DNA of 64,000 nucleotides from Treponema sp. UBA4692 (lineage in GTDB: Bacteria > Spirochaetota > Spirochaetia > Treponematales > Treponemataceae). Shown here one piece after another: positions 1 to 7,700 of the stretch. The DNA lies in the NCBI GenBank assembly GCA_002404895.1, contig DHKO01000050.1, forward strand, positions 143,974 to 207,973. Reading direction: 5' to 3'. The notes under the pieces were generated by a model. That model searched no databases. It was not told the origin of the DNA and saw nothing but the letters and a program-made list of their open reading frames with translations. The position numbers and the translations under genes are program-made. Each line of letters starts with the position of its first letter. Positions within the stretch are counted from its first letter, which is position 1.

Positions 1-564
1 AATCCGGTTTTGATTTTCGCGGGAAATTTCAGCGCGCCGGTTCAAAACTACGAGCCATATTTTCTGCTTCTCGCAAAAAAAGGATTCACGGTTGCGGCGG
101 CGGATTTTTACACGAGAGACACAGCGTTTTTCAAGGAAAACGCGCACGGATTTTTCCAGAGGCATGCGGACTCAAAATTTTTCAGATATTTCTTCTCGAA
201 GATTCTAAGGTTTTCAGATGAAAAGAGATTCAGCGAGATTCAGAAAAAAGACAAGGAGATTTCTCCATTAAAATACAACACGCTAACAAAGCTCGCGCTC
301 GGGATTCTCGGAGCTGAAAAAAAAATCTTCTATCTGACAGACGGAATCGGTTTTGAAGCAATCAACAGCGTTATCGAGGAAAATTCCCCAAACGCCACAG
401 GATTTTACTCGCTTAACAGAATCGACGAGTACAAGACAAGCGGATTCGGCTTCATCGAGCAGACAGACCCGATTTTTGCCTCAAAGTTCGGCCTTAAACG
501 GGACAAGTCGCTTTTTATTCCGCGCTACGCCGCAAACAAGACAATTGAAAATATTGTAAAATAA
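1..564 (+). CDS. alpha/beta-hydrolase-like protein, C-terminal part (5' end outside window)
   Basis: The frame is open from the first base of the window and ends with TAA at 564, so only the last 187 residues are present. The visible start, PVLIFAGNFSAP followed by YEPYFLLLAKKGFTVAAADFY, resembles the first strand and helix of an alpha/beta hydrolase, where a strand with an oxyanion loop is followed by a helix and a strand ending in Asp. No GxSxG nucleophile elbow is clear; the sequence YLTDGIGFEA may sit where the elbow would be. The fold is inferred and the enzymatic role is unknown. Its stop lies 64 bp before the Nif3-family gene on the same strand. Confidence 0.5.
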   Translation, partial: NPVLIFAGNFSAPVQNYEPYFLLLAKKGFTVAAADFYTRDTAFFKENAHGFFQRHADSKFFRYFFSKILRFSDEKRFSEIQKKDKEISPLKYNTLTKLALGILGAEKKIFYLTDGIGFEAINSVIEENSPNATGFYSLNRIDEYKTSGFGFIEQTDPIFASKFGLKRDKSLFIPRYAANKTIENIVK

Positions 565-628
565 TTTACAAAAACTGCTTCTTTGCAAGAGAAACAATAA
601 AACCTTCACACAAAAACAGGAGATAAAT

Positions 629-1396
629 ATGACGCTTTTAGAACTCGACAGATATTTTAACTCTTTTCTTCATAAGGAAGACTACGATGCGGACATTTCG
701 CTGAACGGAATCCAGATTTCAAATTCCGCGCCAGATGAAAAGCAAATCACAAAAGTCGCTTTTGCCGTTGACGCTTGCGAGGCGACTGCAAAAAAGGCTG
801 CGGAAAAAGGCGCGCAGGTTCTCTTTGTCCACCACGGGCTTTTCTGGGGACACTGCCAGACAATCACAGGAAGCCACTACAAGAGAATCTCTGCGTTCAT
901 CAAAAATGACATGGCCTTGTGCGCCTACCATATTCCGCTCGACGCAAACGAATTTGCCGGAAACAATTTTGGAATCGCAATGCGGCTCGGCTTAAAAAAA
1001 ACGCGGCCGTTCGGAAAATGGCGAGGAATGACGCTCGGCTGCTCAGGAGAATTTGAAAATCCAGTAACGGTTGAAGAACTTGCAAAAAAACTTTTTCCAG
1101 ACGGAGAAAAGCCGCTGCACATTCTTGCGTTCGGAAAAAAAGAAATCAGAAAAGTCGCAATTATTTCCGGCGGAGCTGGAGATGACTTTTCGCAGGCGGT
1201 TGCAATCGGAGCGGATGCCTACATCACAGGCGAGGTCGGGCATGAGGATTACCATGGAATCGAGGAAGCGAAAATCAACGTGATTGCCGGCGGGCATTAC
1301 AATACTGAAACGGTCGGCGTTCAGCTCGTGGCAAAAAGGCTTCACGAGGAAAAAGGAATTGAAACCGTCTTTATCGATATTCCGACAGGACTTTGA
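629..1396 (+). CDS. Nif3-like dinuclear metal-centre protein (YbgI family)
   Basis: This 255-aa protein matches the Nif3/YbgI family, which forms hexameric rings with a two-metal site; the cellular role is unsettled, and the name GTP cyclohydrolase 1 type 2 is used by homology only. Visible metal-ligand motifs are FVHHGLFWG near residue 70 and GGHYNTETVGVQ near residue 222, the usual N- and C-terminal halves of the site. The length fits the short form without the inserted CutA-like domain. A good ribosome-binding site (AGGAG) lies 7 nt before the ATG. It is followed by lspA, which has its own promoter. Confidence 0.9.
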   Translation: MTLLELDRYFNSFLHKEDYDADISLNGIQISNSAPDEKQITKVAFAVDACEATAKKAAEKGAQVLFVHHGLFWGHCQTITGSHYKRISAFIKNDMALCAYHIPLDANEFAGNNFGIAMRLGLKKTRPFGKWRGMTLGCSGEFENPVTVEELAKKLFPDGEKPLHILAFGKKEIRKVAIISGGAGDDFSQAVAIGADAYITGEVGHEDYHGIEEAKINVIAGGHYNTETVGVQLVAKRLHEEKGIETVFIDIPTGL

Positions 1397-1448
1397 TATT
1401 TTGAAACGCCATTTTCCTGCAATCAAGTTACGCTTAGAAAAATCTTTA

Positions 1449-1477
1449 TTGTAAGAAAAATATTTCTCAGATATAAT
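1449..1477 (+). promoter_or_regulatory. lspA promoter, predicted leaderless start
   Basis: TTGTAA (1449-1454) and a perfect TATAAT (1472-1477) are separated by 17 bp. Only 8 nt separate the -10 box from the lspA ATG at 1486 and there is no Shine-Dalgarno sequence, so the transcript should begin at or next to the start codon. Confidence 0.65.
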
Positions 1478-1485
1478 TTCAGCCT

Positions 1486-2067
1486 ATGTCAAACAACACT
1501 ATCGAAGTTCAATTCAAGCCGAAATATCCTAAAGCAAAGAAAATGGTTCCTCTTATCCTGACTTTGCTTGTTATTATTTTGGACCAGCTCACGAAATTCA
1601 TAATCGTAAAAAATATTCCAATAAACACAATCGGCGCGCAGTTTTTCGGCGATTTTCTCAGAATTATCCATGTTTCAAATCCGGGAATCGCATTCAGCAT
1701 CGGGCATGGCTGGTCGCTTGCAGCAAAGGCTATTTTGTTCCGCGCGGTTCCGCTTGTCGTGCTTATTCTCGTTGTGTGCGTCTATCTTAGAAATGACGAT
1801 TTCAGCCAGTTTCAGAGATGGGCAATCACAGGCGTTGTGGGCGGCGGATTCGGAAATTTGATTGACAGATTTTTCCGTGCGGAAGGCGTTGTGGATTTTG
1901 TTGACGTGAAATGGTTTGGAATCGAGTCGTCTCCGCTCAAATTTTTGAGATGGGAACGCTGGCCTACTTTCAATGTGGCAGACATGGCGGTTGTCGTCTG
2001 CGGAATCATGCTGATTGTCTCGTTTGCATTCACAGCCAAGACAAAAAAAGCGGGAGAAGATGAATAA
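1486..2067 (+). CDS. lspA: Signal peptidase II (prolipoprotein signal peptidase)
   Basis: LspA is an inner-membrane aspartyl protease that removes signal peptides from diacylglyceryl-modified prolipoproteins, so it would process lipoproteins such as the two at 57.6 and 62.8 kb. At 193 aa it shows the conserved family blocks in order: LDQLTKF in the first membrane segment, the NPGIAFS block, GGGFGNLIDR and FNVADMAVV, with the catalytic aspartates in the last two. Four hydrophobic segments are visible. An N-terminal basic extension of about 20 residues precedes the first segment. The next gene overlaps its stop by one base (TAATG), implying translational coupling. Confidence 0.96.
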   Translation: MSNNTIEVQFKPKYPKAKKMVPLILTLLVIILDQLTKFIIVKNIPINTIGAQFFGDFLRIIHVSNPGIAFSIGHGWSLAAKAILFRAVPLVVLILVVCVYLRNDDFSQFQRWAITGVVGGGFGNLIDRFFRAEGVVDFVDVKWFGIESSPLKFLRWERWPTFNVADMAVVVCGIMLIVSFAFTAKTKKAGEDE

Positions 2068-2360
2068 TGACAGTAAAAGAACGGACAAGAATTTTCAATT
2101 TGGCGGTGATTGTTTTTAACGTTGCGCTCGGGCTTTTGGTCGAGGGAATTGTAATCGGGCTTTTGATTTTTGTATTGAAGTCAAATCCGAACCTTGGAGA
2201 AAGCACATTCTCGCAGGTCGCGCTTCCGCTTGTTCTTCTCGTTGGCTTGATTATCGCGATGTCTATTTCAGTGAAAGCAATCAGCTGGGCAATCGTAAAA
2301 TTCAATCTTCAAGACAAGCTCGATTCCAAAGTCGTAAACAGATACGTGAAAAAATTTTAG
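2067..2360 (+). CDS. Small two-TM membrane protein, unknown
   Basis: This 97-aa protein has two hydrophobic stretches (about residues 9-36 and 47-70) and a charged C-terminus ending YVKKF, so it is a small integral membrane protein. I do not recognise a family. The ATG shares one base with the lspA stop, so it is probably translated by coupling and belongs to the same transcript. No signal peptide or lipobox is visible. Base composition matches the neighbours. A helper role with LspA is only a guess from position. Confidence 0.75.
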   Translation: MTVKERTRIFNLAVIVFNVALGLLVEGIVIGLLIFVLKSNPNLGESTFSQVALPLVLLVGLIIAMSISVKAISWAIVKFNLQDKLDSKVVNRYVKKF

Positions 2361-2606
2361 ATTTTAGAAAAACCGCAAGCCATTCCGAATTCAAGGCGAA
2401 TAGAAAACTGCGCTGTCAAGCGGCCGTGATTTAGGCTCCGCAAATCGAAAATGAAAATATCTAAAGGAAGGTTTCCTAATGACTAAACGAATACTTCCTA
2501 ATGGGCGAAGGTATAATTCCTTCAGCTCTTAGGAAGCTTCCTTCAGTTTTTAGATAAGCTTCAACCTTAGACAGCAAATCTCAGGATATTTTCAAAATTT
2601 ACAAGT
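2361..2606. other. Non-coding gap with short repeated AGGAAG/CTTCCT motifs
   Basis: No gene is seen. Between about 2465 and 2560, TTCCTAATG occurs twice and TTCCTTCAG twice, and GGAAGCTTCC forms a 10-bp palindrome. No clear terminator or promoter is visible. It may be decayed sequence connected with the gene fragment that follows. Confidence 0.4.
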
Positions 2607-2951
2607 CTATTTTTCCGCCCCGTCATAAAGAGCCTTGAAGTCTTTCTTGTAGTTTTCAATGAACTCGTCAACATCAGGCTTGTAAACAATTTCGCCCTTA
2701 TCGCTCAGTTTCGGCTTGAACGAGACCGCCGCGTACTTTTGAAGCGGCACGCTTTGGTCAGAATAAAGAGCCTTAATAGTCACAGACGACGGAACTTCAA
2801 CATTTTCTCCGAGAACATCAAGTGTCGTTTTATCAGAAGAAACGGAAATATACTCAGACTTTACTGTTGCATAGTCAAAAGTGACATAGCTGCTGTCAGT
2901 TACATTATCGCTGTTTGTGATTTTTTGCCCGATATTGCAGACTTGTGGAAT
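2607..2951 (-). pseudogene. 3' fragment of a decayed gene (about 115 codons, no start)
   Basis: On the minus strand a frame is open from 2951 to a TAG at 2607-2609 and reads as normal protein for this genome (for example VYKPDVDEFIENYKKDF near the end), but it has no ATG, GTG or TTG start with a ribosome-binding site and is preceded in frame by a TAG at 2952-2954. It looks like the C-terminal end of a gene that lost its 5' part. The sequence is rich in Ser, Thr and Val and could come from an exported protein, but I recognise no family. Confidence 0.45.
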
Positions 2952-3024
2952 CTACGTTTCTAATATACAACAAACATTTGTAAAGAGAATCTCTTGTCGA
3001 GCCGCCGCCATTGCTGCACGAGAC

Positions 3025-3057
3025 AAAAAAAACGGGAGCTGATTTCTCAAGCTCCCG
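3025..3057 (-). terminator. Intrinsic terminator of pta
   Basis: Perfect 8-bp stem CGGGAGCT/AGCTCCCG with a 9-nt loop, followed on the minus strand by eight T residues. It lies 34 bp after the pta stop. Confidence 0.92.
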
Positions 3058-3091
3058 CTCAAAAGTTTGAAACGCTATTTTTCAGCTATAA

Positions 3092-4159
3092 TTATGCCTG
3101 CAAAGCTGTTACTGCAACTGTGTCAACAATCTCGTCAACATTGCAGCCGCGGCTCAAGTCGTTGAGAGGCTTTGCAAATCCCTGGCAAACAGGTCCGATT
3201 GCTTTCCAGCCGCCCATTCTTGCAGCGATTTTGTAGCCGATGTTTCCTGCGTTGATGTTAGGGAAAATGAATGTGTTGGCGTGTCCTGCGACTGCGCTTC
3301 CCGGAGCTTTAAGCTCGCCGACTTCAGGAGCGATTGCAGCGTCAAACTGGAATTCGCCGTCCAAAGCAAGCTCAGGAGCTTTTTCTTTCGCAAGAGCAGT
3401 CGCTCTCTGAACTTTTCCTACTGTGTCGCCGTTTTTAGGGTCTGCGCCAGAGCCTTTTGTTGAGAATGAAAGCATTGCGACTTTCGGCTCGAGTCCTGCG
3501 ATTTTCTTTGCAGTTCCAGCAGAAGCGATTGCGATGTCAGCAAGCTGCTCTTCTGTAGGGTCAATGTTGATTGCGCAGTCGCCAAAAATTGAAACGCCTT
3601 CCTTAAGATATTTGTTTCCGCCCTCTGGAGCAACCATAACGAAGCAAGATGAAACTGTTGTAACGCCAGGCGCTGTCTTGATAACCTGAAGTCCAGGGCG
3701 GAGAGTGTTTGCTGTTGAGTGGCACGCTCCGGAAACAAATCCGTCTGCAACACCTGCTTTAAGCATAAGCGCGCCGTACATTGTGTTGTCGAGCTTGTCT
3801 TTCCCCTCTACCTTGCCTGAATTTATGGCAAATTTGAGAAGATAAGCCTTTGCAGCTGCAACATCAGCATATTCAGGAAGACCAGTCTTCTTGTTGACTT
3901 TTCCCTCACGAGCTTTGAAAAGAAGTTCGGCATAAGTGTCGATTTTCGGGTCAGTTGCAGGATCTACAATCTGAACTCCTGTCATATCAAATCCGAATTC
4001 CTTGATTTTTGCTTCATTTCCAAGAAGAATGATTTTTGCAATTCCTTCTTTTACTACAACTGAAGCAGCCTCAACAACGCGTTTGTCCTCGCCTTCGCAA
4101 AGAACGATTGTCTTGCCGGCGGCTTTTGCTTTTGCGCGCAACTCTTTTACAAAGTCCAT
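3092..4159 (-). CDS. pta: Phosphate acetyltransferase
   Basis: Pta interconverts acetyl-CoA plus phosphate with acetyl-phosphate plus CoA, feeding acetate kinase for fermentative ATP formation. The 355-aa protein is the short single-domain form (PTA_PTB fold) without the N-terminal DRTGG and AAA-like domains of enterobacterial Pta. Typical blocks are present: TIVLCEGEDKRVVEAA at the start, FVSGACHSTANTLRPGLQ, and near the end FIFPNINAGNIGYKIAARM followed by GPVCQGFAKPLNDLSRG. The start is fixed by a GAGG-type ribosome-binding site and by the MDFVKELRAKAK opening. No ackA is nearby. It is monocistronic with its own terminator. Confidence 0.96.
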   Translation of the reverse strand: MDFVKELRAKAKAAGKTIVLCEGEDKRVVEAASVVVKEGIAKIILLGNEAKIKEFGFDMTGVQIVDPATDPKIDTYAELLFKAREGKVNKKTGLPEYADVAAAKAYLLKFAINSGKVEGKDKLDNTMYGALMLKAGVADGFVSGACHSTANTLRPGLQVIKTAPGVTTVSSCFVMVAPEGGNKYLKEGVSIFGDCAINIDPTEEQLADIAIASAGTAKKIAGLEPKVAMLSFSTKGSGADPKNGDTVGKVQRATALAKEKAPELALDGEFQFDAAIAPEVGELKAPGSAVAGHANTFIFPNINAGNIGYKIAARMGGWKAIGPVCQGFAKPLNDLSRGCNVDEIVDTVAVTALQA

Positions 4160-4239
4160 GATTTTTCCTCGATATATAATTTATTTTGCCCAAAAAGGCG
4201 ATTAAAAAGATACCACTTTTCAAGAAAAATGTGAAACAC

Positions 4240-5337
4240 TTACGACATGCAGACAACGTTCTTGCCGCCGTTTTTCGCACGGTACAAAGCCTCGTCGGCT
4301 TTCTTGAACAGAGAGTCAAAATCGTTTTCTGTCTCAAATCTTGAAAATCCTACGCTAGCGCGGATTATCGTCTTGTTTGAGTCATCATTCGGGAAAATTT
4401 TCGTTGAATTCAAAAGCTGCAGAAGCTGGCGGCAGCGGAGCATCGCAATGTCGGTCAGGTTCGTGTTCGCCATAAATACAACAAACTCGTCTCCGCCGAA
4501 TCTTCCCATCACATCTGAATTTCTGAAAACATTTCTGATGCAAGTTCCGACAATCTTCAAGACATTGTCGCCTGTAAAATGGCCGTAAGTGTCGTTTATT
4601 TTCTTGAATGAATCCAAGTCGAGAATAATCAGGATTCCGTTCTTGGTCGCCGCAAGATTTTTCTTTGCCTCGCGCACAAAAGCAGCCTTGTTCAAAAGCC
4701 CTGTAAGCTCGTCGGTGTCGCGTTCAGTTTCAATAAGCTGGCGCAGGCTGAATTCGCGCACGCGGATTTTTGTCAGATAGAAGCTCGGAAGAAAACTTAT
4801 AAAATAGAAGACAACCACATAGAGAATATCAAGCTCACAGACTTTCGCTTCCTTGAAAATCGCCGAAAAAACGCAGAAAATTGCGGTCATTGCAAGCGAA
4901 ATCAAGAAGAACCTTTTTATCTTGTCCACAAAAATCAGCGGGAATCCGAATTCAATCACAAAATAGATGACCGCTGTGTCGTCCGGGCGGATAAAAACGC
5001 CGGAATAAATCGCAAAAAGACAAAGCGAAACGTAAAAGCAATAGAAGAGGAGCGCGGCCCAGCGGTTTTGCTTTTCAGGAAGAAGACGGCAGACTAAAAG
5101 AATCGCCAGCATCAAAAGAAAAGTGGCAACGTAAACGTAATGGCTTCCAAAAGCCGCAGACTCATCAAAAATCTTTGAAAGAGCCGCAAGAACGAAAAAA
5201 AGCACAGACGCGACAAAAGCGCAGACCGAAAGGAGATTTCTGTTTGTCTTGTAGATTTCAGCCTTTACGCAGTCGTATTCAAATGAGGATACTTTGTTCC
5301 GAAGAAAAAATGCTTTCGCTTGCTTGTATAGATTCAT
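4240..5337 (-). CDS. Membrane-bound diguanylate cyclase (GGDEF)
   Basis: This 365-aa protein makes cyclic di-GMP. About 180 N-terminal residues carry roughly five or six membrane segments; the GGDEF domain follows, starting near ERDTDELTGLLNKAAF, with an intact active site GGDEF at residues 281-285. RNSD five residues upstream is the RxxD product-inhibition site, so feedback control is expected. DTYGHFTGDNVLK is the conserved helix before the active site. I chose the ATG at 5337, 2 bp after the stop of the upstream gene, instead of a TTG two codons earlier. The signal sensed by the membrane part is unknown. Confidence 0.93.
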   Translation of the reverse strand: MNLYKQAKAFFLRNKVSSFEYDCVKAEIYKTNRNLLSVCAFVASVLFFVLAALSKIFDESAAFGSHYVYVATFLLMLAILLVCRLLPEKQNRWAALLFYCFYVSLCLFAIYSGVFIRPDDTAVIYFVIEFGFPLIFVDKIKRFFLISLAMTAIFCVFSAIFKEAKVCELDILYVVVFYFISFLPSFYLTKIRVREFSLRQLIETERDTDELTGLLNKAAFVREAKKNLAATKNGILIILDLDSFKKINDTYGHFTGDNVLKIVGTCIRNVFRNSDVMGRFGGDEFVVFMANTNLTDIAMLRCRQLLQLLNSTKIFPNDDSNKTIIRASVGFSRFETENDFDSLFKKADEALYRAKNGGKNVVCMS

Positions 5338-5339
5338 TA

Positions 5340-6980
5340 TCAATATCCGTCAGACATTGCCCGGTTCAAATCGCGCTGGTAAAGCTCCTGATATACAAGA
5401 GAACGCTTTTTAAGCTCTTCCTTCTTTTCCTGGCTGAACGGAATAAAACGCCAGAAAATCGCGCGGACTTCCTTGTCCATACGCTGAACGCCGTCAACTT
5501 CCTTTGTCATCCAAAGAACATAGTCAGAAATAAAATATGATTTCAAGTCGCCTTTTAGTTTCTGGCTTTCAATCCACTGGTAATACTGGCCTGTCAAGCC
5601 TTCTTCCATCCAATAGTAAGAAGCTTTTTCCTTTGCGACCTGCCATCTCAAGTCGGCAACCGCCATAAGGATAGAAATTTTCAAGTCTCGCGGATACATA
5701 GGAATTACAATTCGTCCGCGGCTTGTCACGCGGTTGTAACGGTCGAACGGCTCCCAGCAAAATCCGAAATCGCCGTAAGTCGGGAGAAGAAGCACATAAG
5801 GAACAATCCTGTTTTTCACGTTTTTGTGAATGCGCACAAAGCAGTCCGGGTCGTTGTCCTCGACCCACTTCAAAATGTCGAGAACATTCTCGCGGAATCC
5901 TGTTCCTCTCGGAACACAATGATAAAATTCGCGTGTGAAAATCGGAAACTGGTTTCCCTGTCTTCCGCAGGTCATTTTTGCCATCTGGCGGACAGTTCCC
6001 CATTCCGTAATCAAGTCCTGCTTGTTCACTTCCACAGATTCAGGCTCGGATTCAAGCTTGTCAAGAAGCGAGTTGTTGATTGCCCTCGCCTCCTCAAATT
6101 CTTTAAGATTGGCGGCAAGCTCCTTGTCAACTTTTAGAAGCGCGCGGAGTTTTTCCTGAATTTCCCCAAAGAGACGCTTCTGACCTTCCGTGTAAGGCTG
6201 CTTGTGAGGCTCAAGACCAATCATCGGGGAATGCTCGCAAAGCGAGTTCACTCTGTTCTGAAGCTCGTTCTCAAGCATTTGCCGCTCAGTTTCCTTTTGA
6301 TTCACAAGGCTTTCCGCGTTCTGAAGCTTTCCGTCGTTCTTGCTTTTCAGCTGATGAATTCTTGCCTGCTCTGCGCCAGGATCGTTTTTGCGCGGCTGGC
6401 GCGCCTCGTCCGTTGCAGAAAGGGAAAGCCGGCCTGAAGCAATTTCCTTGAACCATTCGTCCATATAATAGACAGGCTCGCCGGTCATGTTGCTCAAAAT
6501 AACGCGGGAAAAAAGCTGTTTCTGCTCAGGTGTGAAAAGAGACGGAAGCACAACCCCGAAACGCATCAACATTCTTTTTGGCATCTCAAGATTGTAGTCA
6601 GCAGCTTTAGGACTCATCTCCTTGATAAGCTCCCACCATGCCATTATAAGCTGCTGACGATAAACGGTTCTGTCTTTCGGATCCTGACAGGTAAGATATT
6701 TTGAAAGGATTTGATGAACACGCTGGGCAGGAGCGCCTTCGCCGTTCAACGCTGTTCTATAGTAGCTTTTATCGTCAAAAACAGGATTCGGCTCGTCTTC
6801 GTAAAATTTTTCAATCGGCTTAAAGCCGCGCGCAGCCAAATCAACTTTGTGAACTGAATCTTTTTTTTCTGGAGAAGCTTCAGAAATATCCTTAAAAGAA
6901 GGTAAATTTGCCGGCCTCAAACTGCTGTCGGTTTCAGCAAGAAGGGCGGCAATTGTAGGGTCTAAATCTTGATTGTTCAT
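5340..6980 (-). CDS. Conserved-looking 546-aa cytoplasmic protein, unknown function
   Basis: I do not recognise the family. There is no signal peptide or membrane segment. Residues 1-60 look disordered and charged, the middle (about 195-320) is a Lys/Glu/Gln-rich stretch likely to form a coiled coil, and the C-terminal 220 residues are globular and rich in Trp, Tyr and Phe. There is no recognisable nucleotide-binding or catalytic motif. The start has AGAGGA 9 nt upstream. The gene lies 2 bp ahead of the diguanylate cyclase, so the two are co-transcribed; a role in c-di-GMP signalling, either as effector or partner, is a position-based inference only. Confidence 0.8.
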   Translation of the reverse strand: MNNQDLDPTIAALLAETDSSLRPANLPSFKDISEASPEKKDSVHKVDLAARGFKPIEKFYEDEPNPVFDDKSYYRTALNGEGAPAQRVHQILSKYLTCQDPKDRTVYRQQLIMAWWELIKEMSPKAADYNLEMPKRMLMRFGVVLPSLFTPEQKQLFSRVILSNMTGEPVYYMDEWFKEIASGRLSLSATDEARQPRKNDPGAEQARIHQLKSKNDGKLQNAESLVNQKETERQMLENELQNRVNSLCEHSPMIGLEPHKQPYTEGQKRLFGEIQEKLRALLKVDKELAANLKEFEEARAINNSLLDKLESEPESVEVNKQDLITEWGTVRQMAKMTCGRQGNQFPIFTREFYHCVPRGTGFRENVLDILKWVEDNDPDCFVRIHKNVKNRIVPYVLLLPTYGDFGFCWEPFDRYNRVTSRGRIVIPMYPRDLKISILMAVADLRWQVAKEKASYYWMEEGLTGQYYQWIESQKLKGDLKSYFISDYVLWMTKEVDGVQRMDKEVRAIFWRFIPFSQEKKEELKKRSLVYQELYQRDLNRAMSDGY

Positions 6981-7046
6981 GCTATAAAATCCTCTTTTAA
7001 TGTAGGTTTAGATTATACCATAGAACATAGACTTTTTCAGAAAAAT

Positions 7047-7700
7047 TTATCTTTTTCCAAGAAGAGAGAAATCCTCAACGCCTGAACTATAGGCGATTCC
7101 CATTCCAGGCTCTTTAAGGCATTTCAGCTCTTTTATCGCAGACATAACGCTTTCTTTTTTTTCAGAAGAAACAACGATAATCAGCATTTCTTTTTCAGGA
7201 ACAATGTGCATTCCAAAAAAACGCTTGTCGGTCTCGCGGGCAGTTCCTCTAGCGTTCAAAACAGTTCCGCCGCCAGCTCCAGCCTTCCGCGCAGCTGCCA
7301 TAACGTCATCAGCATAGCCTTTGTTCACGATTACAGTTATCATCTCGTTTTCCGGATTTTTGTCCATATCATTTTCCTTTTCATCTTTTTTAGCAATGAT
7401 TCCCGTCTTCAAAAGAGAATCAACATCGACACAAAAAACCTCGCCGAAATTTCTTTTTTCACTTGAGGCAGACTGGACAATCGCATCTAGGACAGAATTT
7501 TTCACTTCCTTTCCGACAACCATCAAGACAACATCTTTTGTCGATTCTCCAAGTCCAAGCACAGCGGCCAAATTTGACCTTGCAAGGCCGCGTCCTATCA
7601 AGACTGTTCCGCCCTGACATCCGCTTTCCATTGCGGCACGCGTAAGCTTTTCGCCTTTGTCATGAGGAACAATGCTAATCAGCAATTTAAATCCGCTCAT
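7047..7700 (-). CDS. Tandem PII-like regulatory protein, partner of DUF1538 protein
   Basis: The 217-aa protein holds two copies of a PII/GlnK-like ferredoxin-fold domain: residues 1-95 (KLLISIVPHDKGEKLTRAAMESG, GGTVLIGRG) and about 118-217 (ITVIVNKGYADDVMAAARKAG, GGTVLNARGTA), joined by a charged linker (KKDEKENDMDKNPENE). PII proteins bind nucleotides or metabolites and control membrane transporters by direct contact. The ATG overlaps the DUF1538 stop by 4 bp (ATGA), so the two are translationally coupled and probably act as channel and regulator. The linker and double domain are unusual because ordinary PII is a trimer of single domains. The ligand is unknown. Confidence 0.85.
   Translation of the reverse strand: MSGFKLLISIVPHDKGEKLTRAAMESGCQGGTVLIGRGLARSNLAAVLGLGESTKDVVLMVVGKEVKNSVLDAIVQSASSEKRNFGEVFCVDVDSLLKTGIIAKKDEKENDMDKNPENEMITVIVNKGYADDVMAAARKAGAGGGTVLNARGTARETDKRFFGMHIVPEKEMLIIVVSSEKKESVMSAIKELKCLKEPGMGIAYSSGVEDFSLLGKR

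Noticed and set aside
5569..6437. Long open frames in other frames and on the opposite strand of the 546-aa gene and of rpoB/rpoC
   Set aside because: They have no ribosome-binding sites, show atypical composition, and fully overlap well-supported genes.
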